DNA of 64,000 bases from UBA4416 sp964543545 (GCA_964543545.1 CAZIYT010000004.1:186001-250000), one strand, 5' to 3'; numbered from the stretch's first letter, positions 25,994-35,508 are shown. Numbers and translations are program-made. The notes: a model not told the origin generated them from the letters alone.

Positions 25994-27361
25994 CTACTCC
26001 ACGTCGTCGCTCATCCAGTCTTTTGCTTTCGTAATCAGTGAGTCGAAAAAGTTGCCGACTTTCTTCGTCGAATGCCCGATTACTTTTTTCTCTTCTTTCT
26101 TTTTCGTTTCCGGTGTCACCGATACCAGTACTTTTTCTTCGTTCGGCTTTGAGGAATTCAGTCCACGTTTTGCTTCGCGCTCGTACTTCTCGATGCCTTT
26201 CATCACCAGGCCTACGCCCGTTGCATACATCGGGTTTTTCAGTTCGTCGTCTGCTCCGGCCAAATGCTCGTTTGGTGTGCCGATGCGGCAATCCATACCG
26301 GTTGTGAGCATCACCAGCTGCGGCAGGTGTTTCAGCTGAGAGCCACCGCCCGTCACCACGATACCGCCGGCCAGCTTACGCTCGAAACCTGAATTCTTAA
26401 TTTCAAATAACACAAACTCCAGGATCTCTTCCATACGTGCCTGGATAATCTGCGCCAGCGTATTTACGGAAATTTCTTTGTGCGGGCGTCCTCTCAATCC
26501 GGGGATCGAGATTACCTCGTTCAATTGATTCTCCTGTGCCAAAGCAGAGCCGAAGCGCATCTTCAATTGTTCTGCCTGAGTTTTAATAATGCCGCATCCT
26601 TCTTTGATATCTTCGGAAATGATATTACCACCGAAAGGAATTACCGCTGTATGGCGGATGATGCCATCATAGAAGATCGCCACATCTGTTGTTCCACCGC
26701 CAATGTCGATCAGTACCACGCCGGCTTCTTTTTCCTCATCGCTCAGCACGGCATCGGCGCTGGCCAATGGTTCCAGGTGCAGGTCCACCGTTTTTAATTT
26801 CGCACGGTCCACGCATTTGAAAATATTTTTTACCGCCGACACGTGGCCGGTGATGATATGGAAATTTCCTTCCAGGCGAATCCCTGAATGACCGATCGGG
26901 TTGCGGATGCCACCTTCGTTGTCGATGATGTATTCCTGCGGGATCACATGAATGATCTCCTCACCCGGGCTCATCACCAGGCGGTGCATGTTGTCGATCA
27001 GCTGATCCACGTCACTCTGGCTGACTTCGTCTTCCAGCGAACGGCGGGTCACCATGCCGCGGTGCTGCATGCTTTTAATGTGTTGCCCGGCAATACCCAC
27101 GATCACTTCTTCAATGTCGATGTTTGCTTTGTCAGAAGCCACGCGGATGGCAGTTTTAATAGATTCGATGGTTTGCTCGATGTTAGCCACCACACCACGC
27201 TGCACGCCCAGCGACTCGGCTTTGCCGACGCTGAGGATCTCCACTTTACCGTGAGCATTTTTGTAGCCCACGATGGCTGCGATCTTAGTTGTACCGATAT
27301 CCAGACCTACAACAAGCTCTGCATTTTCCGGTATGTTCCTGTGTGTTTGGTTAGTGTCCAT
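25994..27361 (-). CDS. ftsA: Cell division protein FtsA
   Basis: Actin-like ATPase that tethers FtsZ filaments to the membrane. The 455 residues open with VVGLDIGTTKIAAIVGY (phosphate-1 motif). VVLIDIGGGTTDVAIF is phosphate-2, and GGIVVTGGGSQLKHL is the adenosine motif. The 1C domain lies between them. The C-terminus has the variable linker and an amphipathic membrane-targeting helix (NFFDSLITKAKDWMSDD). It follows ftsQ with only 3 bases between them, as is usual in dcw clusters. Confidence 0.97.
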   Translation of the reverse strand: MDTNQTHRNIPENAELVVGLDIGTTKIAAIVGYKNAHGKVEILSVGKAESLGVQRGVVANIEQTIESIKTAIRVASDKANIDIEEVIVGIAGQHIKSMQHRGMVTRRSLEDEVSQSDVDQLIDNMHRLVMSPGEEIIHVIPQEYIIDNEGGIRNPIGHSGIRLEGNFHIITGHVSAVKNIFKCVDRAKLKTVDLHLEPLASADAVLSDEEKEAGVVLIDIGGGTTDVAIFYDGIIRHTAVIPFGGNIISEDIKEGCGIIKTQAEQLKMRFGSALAQENQLNEVISIPGLRGRPHKEISVNTLAQIIQARMEEILEFVLFEIKNSGFERKLAGGIVVTGGGSQLKHLPQLVMLTTGMDCRIGTPNEHLAGADDELKNPMYATGVGLVMKGIEKYEREAKRGLNSSKPNEEKVLVSVTPETKKKEEKKVIGHSTKKVGNFFDSLITKAKDWMSDDVE

Positions 27362-27364
27362 AAG

Positions 27365-28177
27365 TTATTTTTTAGTGCAAACCACCTGGTTTTTATATTT
27401 TATATTAATGATGGCGTATTTGTTCCAGCCGTCTGTTTTGTTTAATCCTTCTGTATAGAATAATTTCAATTTCTCAAATTTCTCCTTCAGGTCTTTTACC
27501 TCTCCGAATACGATCCGGTGATCTCCGATCGAAGGGTATAACTCTATTTCCTTATCATTCGTTACATTGATTTGATGGATCAGGCTTGTTAAAACCGAGT
27601 CTGCCGCAATGTAAGTCGACAAGGTGTAAATGTCGTCGAGTACGCTTACTTTGCTCAGTGCTTCGTTTTTGGTGATGTCATTCACCGGCATCGCATAGCG
27701 TTTGGCGAAAGGCTCATTGATAGCACCTGTTGCAATCAACACACGTGCCGTGTATGAATCGTTGAGCGGCATCAGCTTCGACTGCGTGTCGATGTAGTAG
27801 CTTTCTCCCTCGCTTGTGAAAACCCTCACCACCGGTGTGCGCTGCGTCACGTTCATCGTCACGTCGCCATTAATGTCAACCGCCACTTCGGCGTTCTCAA
27901 TGGCAGGGTGCGAGTTCAGCGCTTTCTCAAGGTCGGTCACCCGGATGCTTCCCAGTTGCGCCTTCAGGATAGAGTCTTTGCGATCTCTGAAAAACGCTTT
28001 GACATCCTGCTCGTCGATAAAGCTGTTCTCATCCGTGTTGAGGATGGTTACCGTTAAATTCCCGGCGATCACTGCTTTCTCTTTTTTGCTCACGAATGCC
28101 AGCGAAGCCAGCAAGCCTGATAATCCAATAATCCAAAGAACGGCTATGCCTATTTTTCGTATGTTCAGTTTTTTCAT
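27365..28177 (-). CDS. ftsQ: Cell division protein FtsQ/DivIB
   Basis: A 270-residue bitopic division protein. One N-terminal membrane segment (IGIAVLWIIGLSGLLASLAFV) is followed by a periplasmic POTRA domain (FIDEQDVKAFF, LEKALNSHPAIENAEVAVD, MNVTQRTPVVRVF) and the FtsQ beta domain (YYIDTQSKLMPL). Identity rests on this layout and the position between murC and ftsA. It lies 93 bases after murC; that gap holds intergenic repeats. Confidence 0.93.
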   Translation of the reverse strand: MKKLNIRKIGIAVLWIIGLSGLLASLAFVSKKEKAVIAGNLTVTILNTDENSFIDEQDVKAFFRDRKDSILKAQLGSIRVTDLEKALNSHPAIENAEVAVDINGDVTMNVTQRTPVVRVFTSEGESYYIDTQSKLMPLNDSYTARVLIATGAINEPFAKRYAMPVNDITKNEALSKVSVLDDIYTLSTYIAADSVLTSLIHQINVTNDKEIELYPSIGDHRIVFGEVKDLKEKFEKLKLFYTEGLNKTDGWNKYAIINIKYKNQVVCTKK

Positions 28178-28185
28178 TTCAGTAC

Positions 28186-28269
28186 TTTAACCGCAAAGGC
28201 GCGGAGTGTTCGCAAAGAGCGCAGAGTTTTAATCTTACGTCTCAATACTCATCCCGATAGCTATCGGGA
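28186..28269. repeat. Repeat-rich gap between murC and ftsQ
   Basis: It contains a run of CGCAAAG/CGCAGAG-like units (28190-28226) and a perfect 18-bp palindrome TCCCGATAGCTATCGGGA at 28252-28269, which starts two bases beyond the murC stop. Both resemble dispersed intergenic elements that I recall from other Bacteroidota genomes. Confidence 0.65.
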
Positions 28270-28270
28270 C

Positions 28271-29665
28271 TCATGACTCACTTCTCTCCTTCAACAACTC
28301 TTCAATCGGTTCGATCAGGGCATCAATATCTCCGGCTCCGAGCGTCATGACCACTTCAAGGGGATGCGTTCTTAAAAAATCAATTACCTGTTCTTTCGGA
28401 ACCAGGTATTTGTTCTTCAGCTTCATCTTATCCAGCAGCATTTGCGAGTTGATCCCTTCGATCGGTTTCTCGCGTGCCGGGTAGATCTCCAGCAGGATGC
28501 ATTCATCCAGCAGGTCGAGGCTTTCTGCAAACCCATCGGCAAAGTCGCGCGTCCGTGAAAACAAATGCGGCTGAAAGATGCCGGTCACTTTTTTATCCGG
28601 GTACAATTGTTTCGCAGAGCCAATGGCTGCTTTCAACTCCTCCGGGTGATGGGCATAGTCGTCGATGTATACCAGCGACGGTGTTTTCACGTGGTAATCA
28701 AACCTGCGTTTCACACCTTTAAAAGAACGGAGGGCTGTGTTGATCACATCCCCTTTAATTCCCAATTGTTGTGCAACAGCAGCTGCCGCAATCGAGTTCT
28801 CTACATTATGCAAGCCCGGTAAGCCAATGGCCACGTGGTTTACAGCTTCTACAGGGCTGATAATATCATAGCAAAATTCGCCCTCGCGAATGTGGATATT
28901 AGCTGCACAATATTCAGTACCTAAATTTAGTGAGTAGATCAGCCGCTTACGGTTGAGTGTCAAATCGTTATCAACAGTTTTTTTAACAATCAAAAATCCA
29001 TCTTCTTTCACCTGGCCTGCAAATTGCGTGTAGGTCGCCAGCATGTCTTCGGCTGTTCCGTAAATGTCGAGGTGATCCGCGTCAACGCTTGTTATGACGG
29101 TGATGTAGGGCGTCAGCGTGAGAAAGGAACGGTCGTACTCATCCGCTTCCACCACGACGAATGCATCGGGATCGGTGGCATCTCCCAACAGCAGATTGGT
29201 TTTATAATTCCGGGAAATGCCTCCCAGGAAGGCAAAGCAATTGATTCCCGCCGTTTTCAGGATATGTGTGACGAGCGTGGTGGTCGTTGTTTTTCCATGC
29301 GTACCGGCAATGGCAATCGTGCGAAACTGTTTGGTAATTTCTCCCAGTACCTGCGAGCGCTTTTGCAAGTGGTAGTTCTGTGATTGTACGAAAGTGAATT
29401 CCCGGTGATCCCTGGGAACCGCCGGCGTATACACGATCAGGATCTCTTCTTTGGAATAAGCGGAAAAGAACTCTTTTACGAGGGCTTCATTCTCGTTGTA
29501 ATGAATGCCGATGCCTTCCTGCTCCAGCTCGATGCAAAGCGCCGATCTGGTTTTGTCATAGCCGTAAACGGTTTTGCCGTAATGCCTGAAATACCGCGCC
29601 AGCGCGCTCATACCGATTCCGCCAACACCAAGAAAATAATAGAGCTTATAGTTAAGAATGTTCAT
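28271..29665 (-). CDS. murC: UDP-N-acetylmuramate--L-alanine ligase
   Basis: Adds L-alanine to UDP-MurNAc in the cytoplasm. The 464 residues begin with the dinucleotide-like FLGVGGIGMSALARYF; the ATP P-loop is IAIAGTHGKTTTTTLV; VVEADEYDRSFL is the central-domain Mur motif; and DDYAHHPEELKAAI opens the C-terminal domain, ending with GAGDIDALIEPI. The stop of murG and the start of murC overlap (TGATG), indicating translational coupling. Confidence 0.97.
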   Translation of the reverse strand: MNILNYKLYYFLGVGGIGMSALARYFRHYGKTVYGYDKTRSALCIELEQEGIGIHYNENEALVKEFFSAYSKEEILIVYTPAVPRDHREFTFVQSQNYHLQKRSQVLGEITKQFRTIAIAGTHGKTTTTTLVTHILKTAGINCFAFLGGISRNYKTNLLLGDATDPDAFVVVEADEYDRSFLTLTPYITVITSVDADHLDIYGTAEDMLATYTQFAGQVKEDGFLIVKKTVDNDLTLNRKRLIYSLNLGTEYCAANIHIREGEFCYDIISPVEAVNHVAIGLPGLHNVENSIAAAAVAQQLGIKGDVINTALRSFKGVKRRFDYHVKTPSLVYIDDYAHHPEELKAAIGSAKQLYPDKKVTGIFQPHLFSRTRDFADGFAESLDLLDECILLEIYPAREKPIEGINSQMLLDKMKLKNKYLVPKEQVIDFLRTHPLEVVMTLGAGDIDALIEPIEELLKERSES

Positions 29666-30777
29666 CAGGAAATAGGATAGTTGGCCAGTTTTAAGACTTC
29701 ACGCGCAATGACATTGGCCGAATTATGGAAAGCCATCTGGCTGATATTATTGGTAAGTGTCACCTGCCGGGCATTGTTGCCGAGCAGGCTGATAGCGGTT
29801 TCTACAAGTTTTTGATGCGCTTCGCTATCCTTCACCAGGAGCGCGGCATTTTTGTCGACCAGGGCCATGGCGTTTTTGGTCTGGTGGTCTTCCGCTACGT
29901 TGGGCGAAGGAACTAAAATGCTCGGCATGCCAATATTGCAAAGCTCGGAGATAGAGCTGGCTCCGGCGCGTGAGATCACAATATCGGCAGCCGCATAAGC
30001 CAGGTCCATGCGGGAGATGAACTCCAGCGGATAAATGCCATTGTTGGAAAAAGGCTTGCCCTGCTCCACAGCCGTTAGGTAATAGGTCTTTCCCGTTTGC
30101 CAGAGCAGTTGAATGTTCTGATCAACCAGCTTCGACAGGTTCGCGCCAAGCGCTTCGTTGATGGTGCGTGCGCCGAGGCTGCCGCCGATCACGAGGATCA
30201 CTTTTTTATTCGGGCTTAATTTAAAGAAGGCCTGCGCTTCTCCTTTTTTATCTTTCAGTCCCTGGATGTCCTGCCGCACCGGGTTTCCGGTGATGAGGAT
30301 CTTATCTTTCGGAAAAAATTTCTCCATGCCCTCGTAAGCCACGCAAATCCGGTTGGCCCGTTTGGAAAGGATTTTATTGGTGACACCCGCGTAGGAGTTT
30401 CCTTCGTGGAGCAGGGTAGGCACACCTTGCCGTGCGGCCGCGCGCAACAAAGGGCCGGAAGCATAGCCGCCGGTACCTACAGCCACATCCGGCTTAAATT
30501 CCTGTACAATTTTTTTGGTTTTCATCATGCTGCGGATGATGAGGAAAGGCAGTTTCAGGTTGGCCAGTGTGAACTTTCTCTGGATGCCGGCAATGGGAAC
30601 GCCGATGATCTTATAACCCGCATTGGGCACTTTTTCCATTTCCATTTTCCCGAGGGCGCCTACAAACAGGATCTCGGCATCAGGTACCAGCTTTTTAATC
30701 TCGTTGGCAATGGCTACTGCGGGGAAGATATGCCCGCCTGTGCCGCCGCCGCTTAATATGACTTTGAGTGGTTTCAT
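29665..30777 (-). CDS. murG: UDP-GlcNAc:lipid I N-acetylglucosaminyltransferase
   Basis: Converts lipid I to lipid II at the inner face of the membrane. The 370-residue GT-B enzyme starts LKVILSGGGTGGHIFPAVA, the G-loop that recognises the lipid-linked acceptor. VAVGTGGYASGPLL, HEGNSYAGVTNKIL and VIGGSLGARTIN follow, and the UDP-GlcNAc site is SRAGASSISELCNIGMPSI. It overlaps murC by one base and lies about 213 bases after ftsW, across a repeat-bearing gap. Confidence 0.97.
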   Translation of the reverse strand: MKPLKVILSGGGTGGHIFPAVAIANEIKKLVPDAEILFVGALGKMEMEKVPNAGYKIIGVPIAGIQRKFTLANLKLPFLIIRSMMKTKKIVQEFKPDVAVGTGGYASGPLLRAAARQGVPTLLHEGNSYAGVTNKILSKRANRICVAYEGMEKFFPKDKILITGNPVRQDIQGLKDKKGEAQAFFKLSPNKKVILVIGGSLGARTINEALGANLSKLVDQNIQLLWQTGKTYYLTAVEQGKPFSNNGIYPLEFISRMDLAYAAADIVISRAGASSISELCNIGMPSILVPSPNVAEDHQTKNAMALVDKNAALLVKDSEAHQKLVETAISLLGNNARQVTLTNNISQMAFHNSANVIAREVLKLANYPIS

Positions 30778-30816
30778 TTATTCTTTTGTTGAAATAACTC
30801 TGGCTTTGAGATAAAC

Positions 30817-30920
30817 AAATTCCCTCTTTCAAGAGGATGCCCGAAGGGCGGGAGATGTGTTCTTTGTATTTCTTTAAACATTCTCCGGCCTGCGGCCACC
30901 TCCTTCAAAGGAGGAATTGT
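30817..30920. repeat. Inverted repeat pair downstream of ftsW
   Basis: Unit A (30817-30860, AATTCCCTCTTTCAAGAGG and a GGGCGGGAGATG end) is followed by its imperfect reverse complement, unit B (30878-30920, ATTCTCCGGCC to CCTTCAAAGGAGGAATT). They can fold into a long stem. The same two units occur at 32174-32303 on the other side of ftsW in the opposite order. Confidence 0.75.
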
Positions 30921-30990
30921 GAATCATAAAAGCATTGGCATATCTCATAAATATTATTTTTTGAAAATTATTGCTCAAATTCAAACAATA

Positions 30991-32145
30991 TTATTCAGTC
31001 ACTACTTCCTGTTTCTCTTTCGTTTCAGATGCCCTGCTCACACTTAGGATAATACCTATAGAGATACAGGTAAACCAGATCGAGGTACCACCCATACTCA
31101 CCAATGGCAAGGGCTGCCCTGTGACGGGGAAGAGGTTCACGGCTACCGCCATATTGATGAGCGCCTGGAATACCAGGCTAAAGCTCAGGGCCACGGCAAT
31201 TAAGCCTCCGAAGGTTTTCTCAGAATCCCTTAAGATCCGGATGCCGCGGAACAACAGGATCATGTACAGGAACAACATGATAAAGCCCGTGAACAAACCG
31301 TATTCTTCAATAATGATAGCATAGATAAAATCGGAAGAGGCCTGTGGTAAAAAAGCACGCTGTGTGCTATTGCCCGGTCCTTTGCCGATGACGCCGCCCA
31401 TAGCAATGGCAATCTTAGCCTGCTCGCTCTGGTAGTTGCTTTTGGCATCTCCGCTTCTGAAATTCTCAATCCGTGCTTTCCAGGTCGGGCCACGGCCTCC
31501 GGGAATCGACTCCGGTGCAAACCATACCAGGGTTAAGAATAAGATGCCGGCAACGACGCACATACCAAGGATCTTCAGGATGATCTTAATATGAATGCCG
31601 CCAACGAACATAGTGAACAGGCAGCATACAAAGAGTAAAGAAGCAGTGGAAAAGTTGGCAGGTAAGATCAGTGCGCAGATAATACCTACCGGAAGAATCA
31701 GGTATTTTAAGACAGACTTGAGATCATTGAGCTGGCCCTGCTTGACCGTAATGGTGCGCGCTACAAAAATGAGAAGAACGATCTTGGCGATGTCGGAAGA
31801 TTGAAATGTTAACCCTAACCCCGGAATTTCAATCCAGCGACTCGCACCGCCGGCACTTTCTCCTTTTAATAACGTAAACAACAATAAGGGAACGACTAAA
31901 AACAAACCGATCTGCCCGACCCTGGAAAATAAGGTATAGCGCAGCTTGTGGATGAAGTACATGATCACAATTCCACCGATGATGGTGATGAAGTGCTTGA
32001 TCAGGTACGATTCGGCATTGCCCTGTTTGTATTTATTGGCAAGCGTCACCACCGAGCTGTAAACAACCAACGTCGACAGGAGCGAGAGCAGGAACACAAT
32101 CGTCCAGATCACCCGGTCTCCTTTAAAGTTTGCTAATTGTTTCAT
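30991..32145 (-). CDS. ftsW: Lipid II polymerase / division protein FtsW (SEDS family)
   Basis: Septal peptidoglycan glycosyltransferase that works with FtsI. It has 384 residues and about ten membrane segments. SEDS signatures: ASRWIEIPGLGLTFQSSDIAKI, IGKGPGNSTQRAFLPQASSDFIYAIIIEEYG with the catalytic-site Asp, and VTGQPLPLVSMGGTSIWFTC near the C-terminus. Its position in dcw between murD and murG supports FtsW over RodA. Repeat elements flank it on both sides. Confidence 0.95.
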   Translation of the reverse strand: MKQLANFKGDRVIWTIVFLLSLLSTLVVYSSVVTLANKYKQGNAESYLIKHFITIIGGIVIMYFIHKLRYTLFSRVGQIGLFLVVPLLLFTLLKGESAGGASRWIEIPGLGLTFQSSDIAKIVLLIFVARTITVKQGQLNDLKSVLKYLILPVGIICALILPANFSTASLLFVCCLFTMFVGGIHIKIILKILGMCVVAGILFLTLVWFAPESIPGGRGPTWKARIENFRSGDAKSNYQSEQAKIAIAMGGVIGKGPGNSTQRAFLPQASSDFIYAIIIEEYGLFTGFIMLFLYMILLFRGIRILRDSEKTFGGLIAVALSFSLVFQALINMAVAVNLFPVTGQPLPLVSMGGTSIWFTCISIGIILSVSRASETKEKQEVVTE

Positions 32146-32173
32146 GGTTTGTTGTTTTTAAATACCTGTTTTT

Positions 32174-32303
32174 ACATCCTCCGGCCTTCGGCCACCTCCT
32201 TCAAAGGAGGAATGCGTTTGGCTTTTTGTTTGGTGTTTGACTTTTAATTTTTCAGTTTCACCAATTCCCTCTTTGAAGAGGGTGCCCGGAGGGCGGGAGA
32301 TGT
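32174..32303. repeat. Inverted repeat pair upstream of ftsW
   Basis: Unit B' (32174-32213, CATCCTCCGGCC to TTCAAAGGAGGAATG) is followed by unit A' (32262-32303, CAATTCCCTCTTTGAAGAGG to GGGCGGGAGATG). They are the same units as at 30817-30920 but in the reverse order. Confidence 0.75.
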
Positions 32304-32354
32304 CGTTCTGACTTTTACAAATTATCTCACACCTCAATACTCACTACTAGTATT

Positions 32355-32831
32355 TCAATTCTCTTTCAGCACCAGCTCCTTAAATTTATTTCCCCTGTTC
32401 TTGTAATTGTCAAAGGCTTCATTGCTTGGGCATGCCGGCGTAAATAATACCGCCTGGTTGGCAATGGCCTTGCTTTTTGAAAGCTCTACGGCATTCTCCA
32501 TGTTATCCACTACGATTACCATCACGTGTTGTCTGAACACATGCTTTATTTCCGCGATCCGCCTGCCGTAATAGATCACGGTGCGGATGTTGTAATAGTT
32601 GCTGAACGTGAACCACGAATAATCGGTCTTGCTGTCGTCGCCGCCAATGATCAGGATCAGCTCCGCATCGATGGAATTGATGCTTTCTGCTGCCAGCCTG
32701 GCGTTGGTGGCTTTTGAATCGTTGATGTAAGTCACGTCATTGAGCACAGCAACTACTTCCATGCTGTGCTCCGTATCCCTGGTAAAAGAATTTAAAGTGT
32801 TTAATGCCTGTTGTTTAACAATCTCCTTCAT
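32355..32831 (-). CDS. Free-standing MurD-type C-terminal (glutamate-ligase) domain protein
   Basis: A 158-residue protein that matches only the C-terminal domain of MurD; it has no UDP-binding or ATP P-loop domain. Shared with the murD next door: INDSKATN (36-43), IIGGDD (62-66), TPACPSNEAFDNYKNRG (131-147), equivalent to MurD's INDSKATN, ILGGQD and SPACASFDMFQNYEDRG. It has its own ATG and stop, 51 bases after murD and 209 bases before ftsW. The retained motifs in this domain normally bind ATP and the incoming D-Glu. It cannot ligate alone, so a role as a regulator, MurD partner or decoy is possible. The sequence has diverged strongly from the neighbouring murD but kept the motifs, which argues against a recent dead fragment. 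Confidence 0.8.
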   Translation of the reverse strand: MKEIVKQQALNTLNSFTRDTEHSMEVVAVLNDVTYINDSKATNARLAAESINSIDAELILIIGGDDSKTDYSWFTFSNYYNIRTVIYYGRRIAEIKHVFRQHVMVIVVDNMENAVELSKSKAIANQAVLFTPACPSNEAFDNYKNRGNKFKELVLKEN

Positions 32832-32882
32832 GTAATTTTCGGTCTGTATGCTTGTTGTTATTTAAAAAAAATTAATCTGTTG

Positions 32883-34229
32883 TTATAGTGATCTTACGGC
32901 TGCTTTAAATTGAGCGCCGCGGTCTTCGTAGTTCTGGAACATGTCGAAGCTTGCGCATGCCGGTGACAGCAAAACCGCGTCGCCTTTGGTAGCAAGCTTG
33001 TAGCACATCGCTACCGCTTCCATGGCGGAGCCTGCCTCCATGATTGTTTCGACAGAGCCTTTGAAAGCTTTGATGATCTTGGAGTTGTCTACGCCGAGGC
33101 ATACGATGGCCTTTACCTTTTCTTTCACCAGGTCCATCAGTTCCTCGTAATTGTTGCCTTTGTCCTGTCCGCCGAGGATCAGGACCGTCGGTTTCTGCAT
33201 GCTTTCCAGGGCATACCAGGTGGAGTTGATGTTGGTGGCTTTTGAATCATTGATAAATTCAATGCCGTTGATCGATGCTACGAATTCGAGGCGGTGCTCT
33301 ACATTCACGAAGTCTTCCAGGCTTTCGCGAATGATGTCTTTGCGTATGTCAACGATACGCGCCGCCAACGAAGCAGCCATTGAGTTGTAAACATTATGTT
33401 TACCGGCCAATGCTAATTGTTCTATGGTCATGGTTAAGGGTTTAGGGTTATTATTATAATTAAGGGTTATTTCATGTTCATTCAGGTAAGCGCCGTTGCC
33501 TTCAATGTGTTTTTTGATGCTGAAGGGAATGAGCTGCGCATTTACCGTATGGCTTTTCATGTACTCGTCTATCACGCTGTCATCGGCACAGTACACAAAA
33601 AAATCAGCTTTGCCCTGGTTTTGCGTGATGCGGAATTTGGAAGCCACATAGTTCTCAAATTTGTAATCGTAGCGATCCAGGTGATCCGGCGTGATGTTCA
33701 GGAGGATTGCCACATCCGCTTTAAAATCAAACATCCCGTCGAGCTGAAAGCTGCTGAGCTCAAGCACATAGTAATCGTAGTTCTCTTTTGCGACCTGGTA
33801 AGCAAAGCTTTTTCCGACATTGCCACCCAATCCCACGTTGTAGCCTGCTTTCTGCAGGATGTGGTAGGTAAGCATCGTCGTCGTCGTTTTGCCGTTGCTG
33901 CCCGTGATGCAAATCGTTTTGGCATCGGTATAGCGGCCCGCAAATTCGATCTCGGAGATCACGGGGATGTTTTTTTCCTTCGCTTTCTTAACCAGCTCTA
34001 CTTTATCGGGAATGCCGGGGCTCTTGATAATCTCGTCCGCGTTCAGGATCAGCTCTTCCGTATGCTGCCCTTCCTCAAAAGGAATATTATTGTTCTGTAA
34101 CTCGGTTTTATATTTTTCCTTGATCGGGCTTTTGTCGGATACAAACACGGCAAAGCCTTTAGCCTGCGCCAGGATGGCACTGCCTACACCGCTTTCGCCG
34201 CTTCCTAATATCACGATCCGTTTGCTCAC
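32883..34229 (-). CDS. murD: UDP-N-acetylmuramoyl-L-alanine--D-glutamate ligase
   Basis: Adds D-Glu to UDP-MurNAc-L-Ala. The full-length 448-residue enzyme has an N-terminal UMAG-binding fold (RIVILGSGESGVGSAI), the ATP P-loop ICITGSNGKTTTTML, the Mur motif LELSSFQLD and NITPDHLDRYD, and the C-terminal domain with EFINDSKATN and SPACASFDMFQNYEDRG. It lies 13 bases after mraY. A second, free-standing copy of the C-terminal domain follows 51 bases downstream. Confidence 0.97.
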   Translation of the reverse strand: MSKRIVILGSGESGVGSAILAQAKGFAVFVSDKSPIKEKYKTELQNNNIPFEEGQHTEELILNADEIIKSPGIPDKVELVKKAKEKNIPVISEIEFAGRYTDAKTICITGSNGKTTTTMLTYHILQKAGYNVGLGGNVGKSFAYQVAKENYDYYVLELSSFQLDGMFDFKADVAILLNITPDHLDRYDYKFENYVASKFRITQNQGKADFFVYCADDSVIDEYMKSHTVNAQLIPFSIKKHIEGNGAYLNEHEITLNYNNNPKPLTMTIEQLALAGKHNVYNSMAASLAARIVDIRKDIIRESLEDFVNVEHRLEFVASINGIEFINDSKATNINSTWYALESMQKPTVLILGGQDKGNNYEELMDLVKEKVKAIVCLGVDNSKIIKAFKGSVETIMEAGSAMEAVAMCYKLATKGDAVLLSPACASFDMFQNYEDRGAQFKAAVRSL

Positions 34230-34242
34230 GTTCTGTTTGGTT

Positions 34243-35508
34243 CTATCTTAATTTTAAAGTCACAATGGTTAATGCCGCCAGCATAATGCAAATGATGAAA
34301 AAGCGCATCACGATCTTCGACTCATGGAATCCCGATTTCTGATAATGGTGATGCAGCGGCGCCATTTTAAACAAGCGGTTGGCCTTCGCATATTCCAGGC
34401 CGCGTTTTCGTTTCTGGTATTTGAAATAATACACCTGTAAGATCACAGATAAGCTTTCCACGAAGAATACACCGCATAAAATCGGGATGAGTAATTCCTT
34501 GCGGATAGCGATCGCATACACCGCAATGATCCCGCCGATGGCAAGGCTTCCCGTATCGCCCATGAATACCTGTGCCGGAAAGGCATTATACCACAGGAAG
34601 CCCACGCAGGCACCCACGAATGCTGCCATGAACACCACCAGCTCACCCGTATTGGGAATGTACATGATGTTCAGGTAATCGGCAAAAATCGTGTTGCCGC
34701 TTACGTAAGCCAGGATGCCCAGGGTCGTTCCGATGATGGCGCTCGTTCCCGCAGCAAGTCCATCGATACCATCCGTAATGTTGGCCCCGTTCGATACCGC
34801 TGTAATAATCAGGATCACGATCGGGATAAAGATGAGCCAGCCATATTCTACCGCTTTGTCACCCATAAAAGACAATACCCTGGTGTAATCGAACTCGTTG
34901 TTTTTGACAAACGGAATGGTTGTTTTGATTGTCTTTACAGGGCTTGCCGCATACTTAGGCATTTTGACATCATTCGGATTGCTGATCATCGAGTCAAAGG
35001 AATACTGGCTCTGGCCGTTGGAAACCAGGCGTTCTTTGATTACCACATCCGGGTGAAAATAAAACACGGAACCAACAATCAACCCGATTCCCACTTGCCC
35101 TACAATTTTAAATTTTCCTTTTAAGCCTTCCTTGTTCTTTTTAAATACCTTGATGTAATCGTCAATAAAACCAATAGCTCCCAGCCATATCGTGGAAATG
35201 AGCATGAGCACGATGTAGATATTATGGATCTTGGCAAACAATAGCGTAGGAATGATGATTGCCGCCAGGATGATCAAACCACCCATGGTCGGTGTTCCTG
35301 CTTTTTCATTTTGTCCCTGTAAGCCAAGCTCACGAATGGTTTCACCGATCTGCTTCCTGCGGATGAAATTGATGATGCGTTTGCCGAACACCATGGTAAT
35401 GATGAGGGAGCTCAACAACGCCAGCGCCGCCCTGAAGGAGATGTACTGGAACACGCCCGCGCCCGGAAAGTTGAGCTGATCTAAGTAGTGGAACAGGTAA
35501 TAAAACAT
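34243..35508 (-). CDS. mraY: Phospho-N-acetylmuramoyl-pentapeptide transferase
   Basis: Makes lipid I by joining the UDP-MurNAc-pentapeptide to undecaprenyl phosphate. The 421-residue polytopic membrane enzyme is longer than the usual 360 residues because of a periplasmic or loop insertion around residues 150-210, as I recall from other Bacteroidota. Motifs: KAGTPTMGG, GFIDDYIKV (Asp-Asp pair), NITDGIDGLAAG, FMGDTGSLAIGG and APLHHHYQKSGFHESKIV. It lies one base after murE. Confidence 0.97.
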   Translation of the reverse strand: MFYYLFHYLDQLNFPGAGVFQYISFRAALALLSSLIITMVFGKRIINFIRRKQIGETIRELGLQGQNEKAGTPTMGGLIILAAIIIPTLLFAKIHNIYIVLMLISTIWLGAIGFIDDYIKVFKKNKEGLKGKFKIVGQVGIGLIVGSVFYFHPDVVIKERLVSNGQSQYSFDSMISNPNDVKMPKYAASPVKTIKTTIPFVKNNEFDYTRVLSFMGDKAVEYGWLIFIPIVILIITAVSNGANITDGIDGLAAGTSAIIGTTLGILAYVSGNTIFADYLNIMYIPNTGELVVFMAAFVGACVGFLWYNAFPAQVFMGDTGSLAIGGIIAVYAIAIRKELLIPILCGVFFVESLSVILQVYYFKYQKRKRGLEYAKANRLFKMAPLHHHYQKSGFHESKIVMRFFIICIMLAALTIVTLKLR

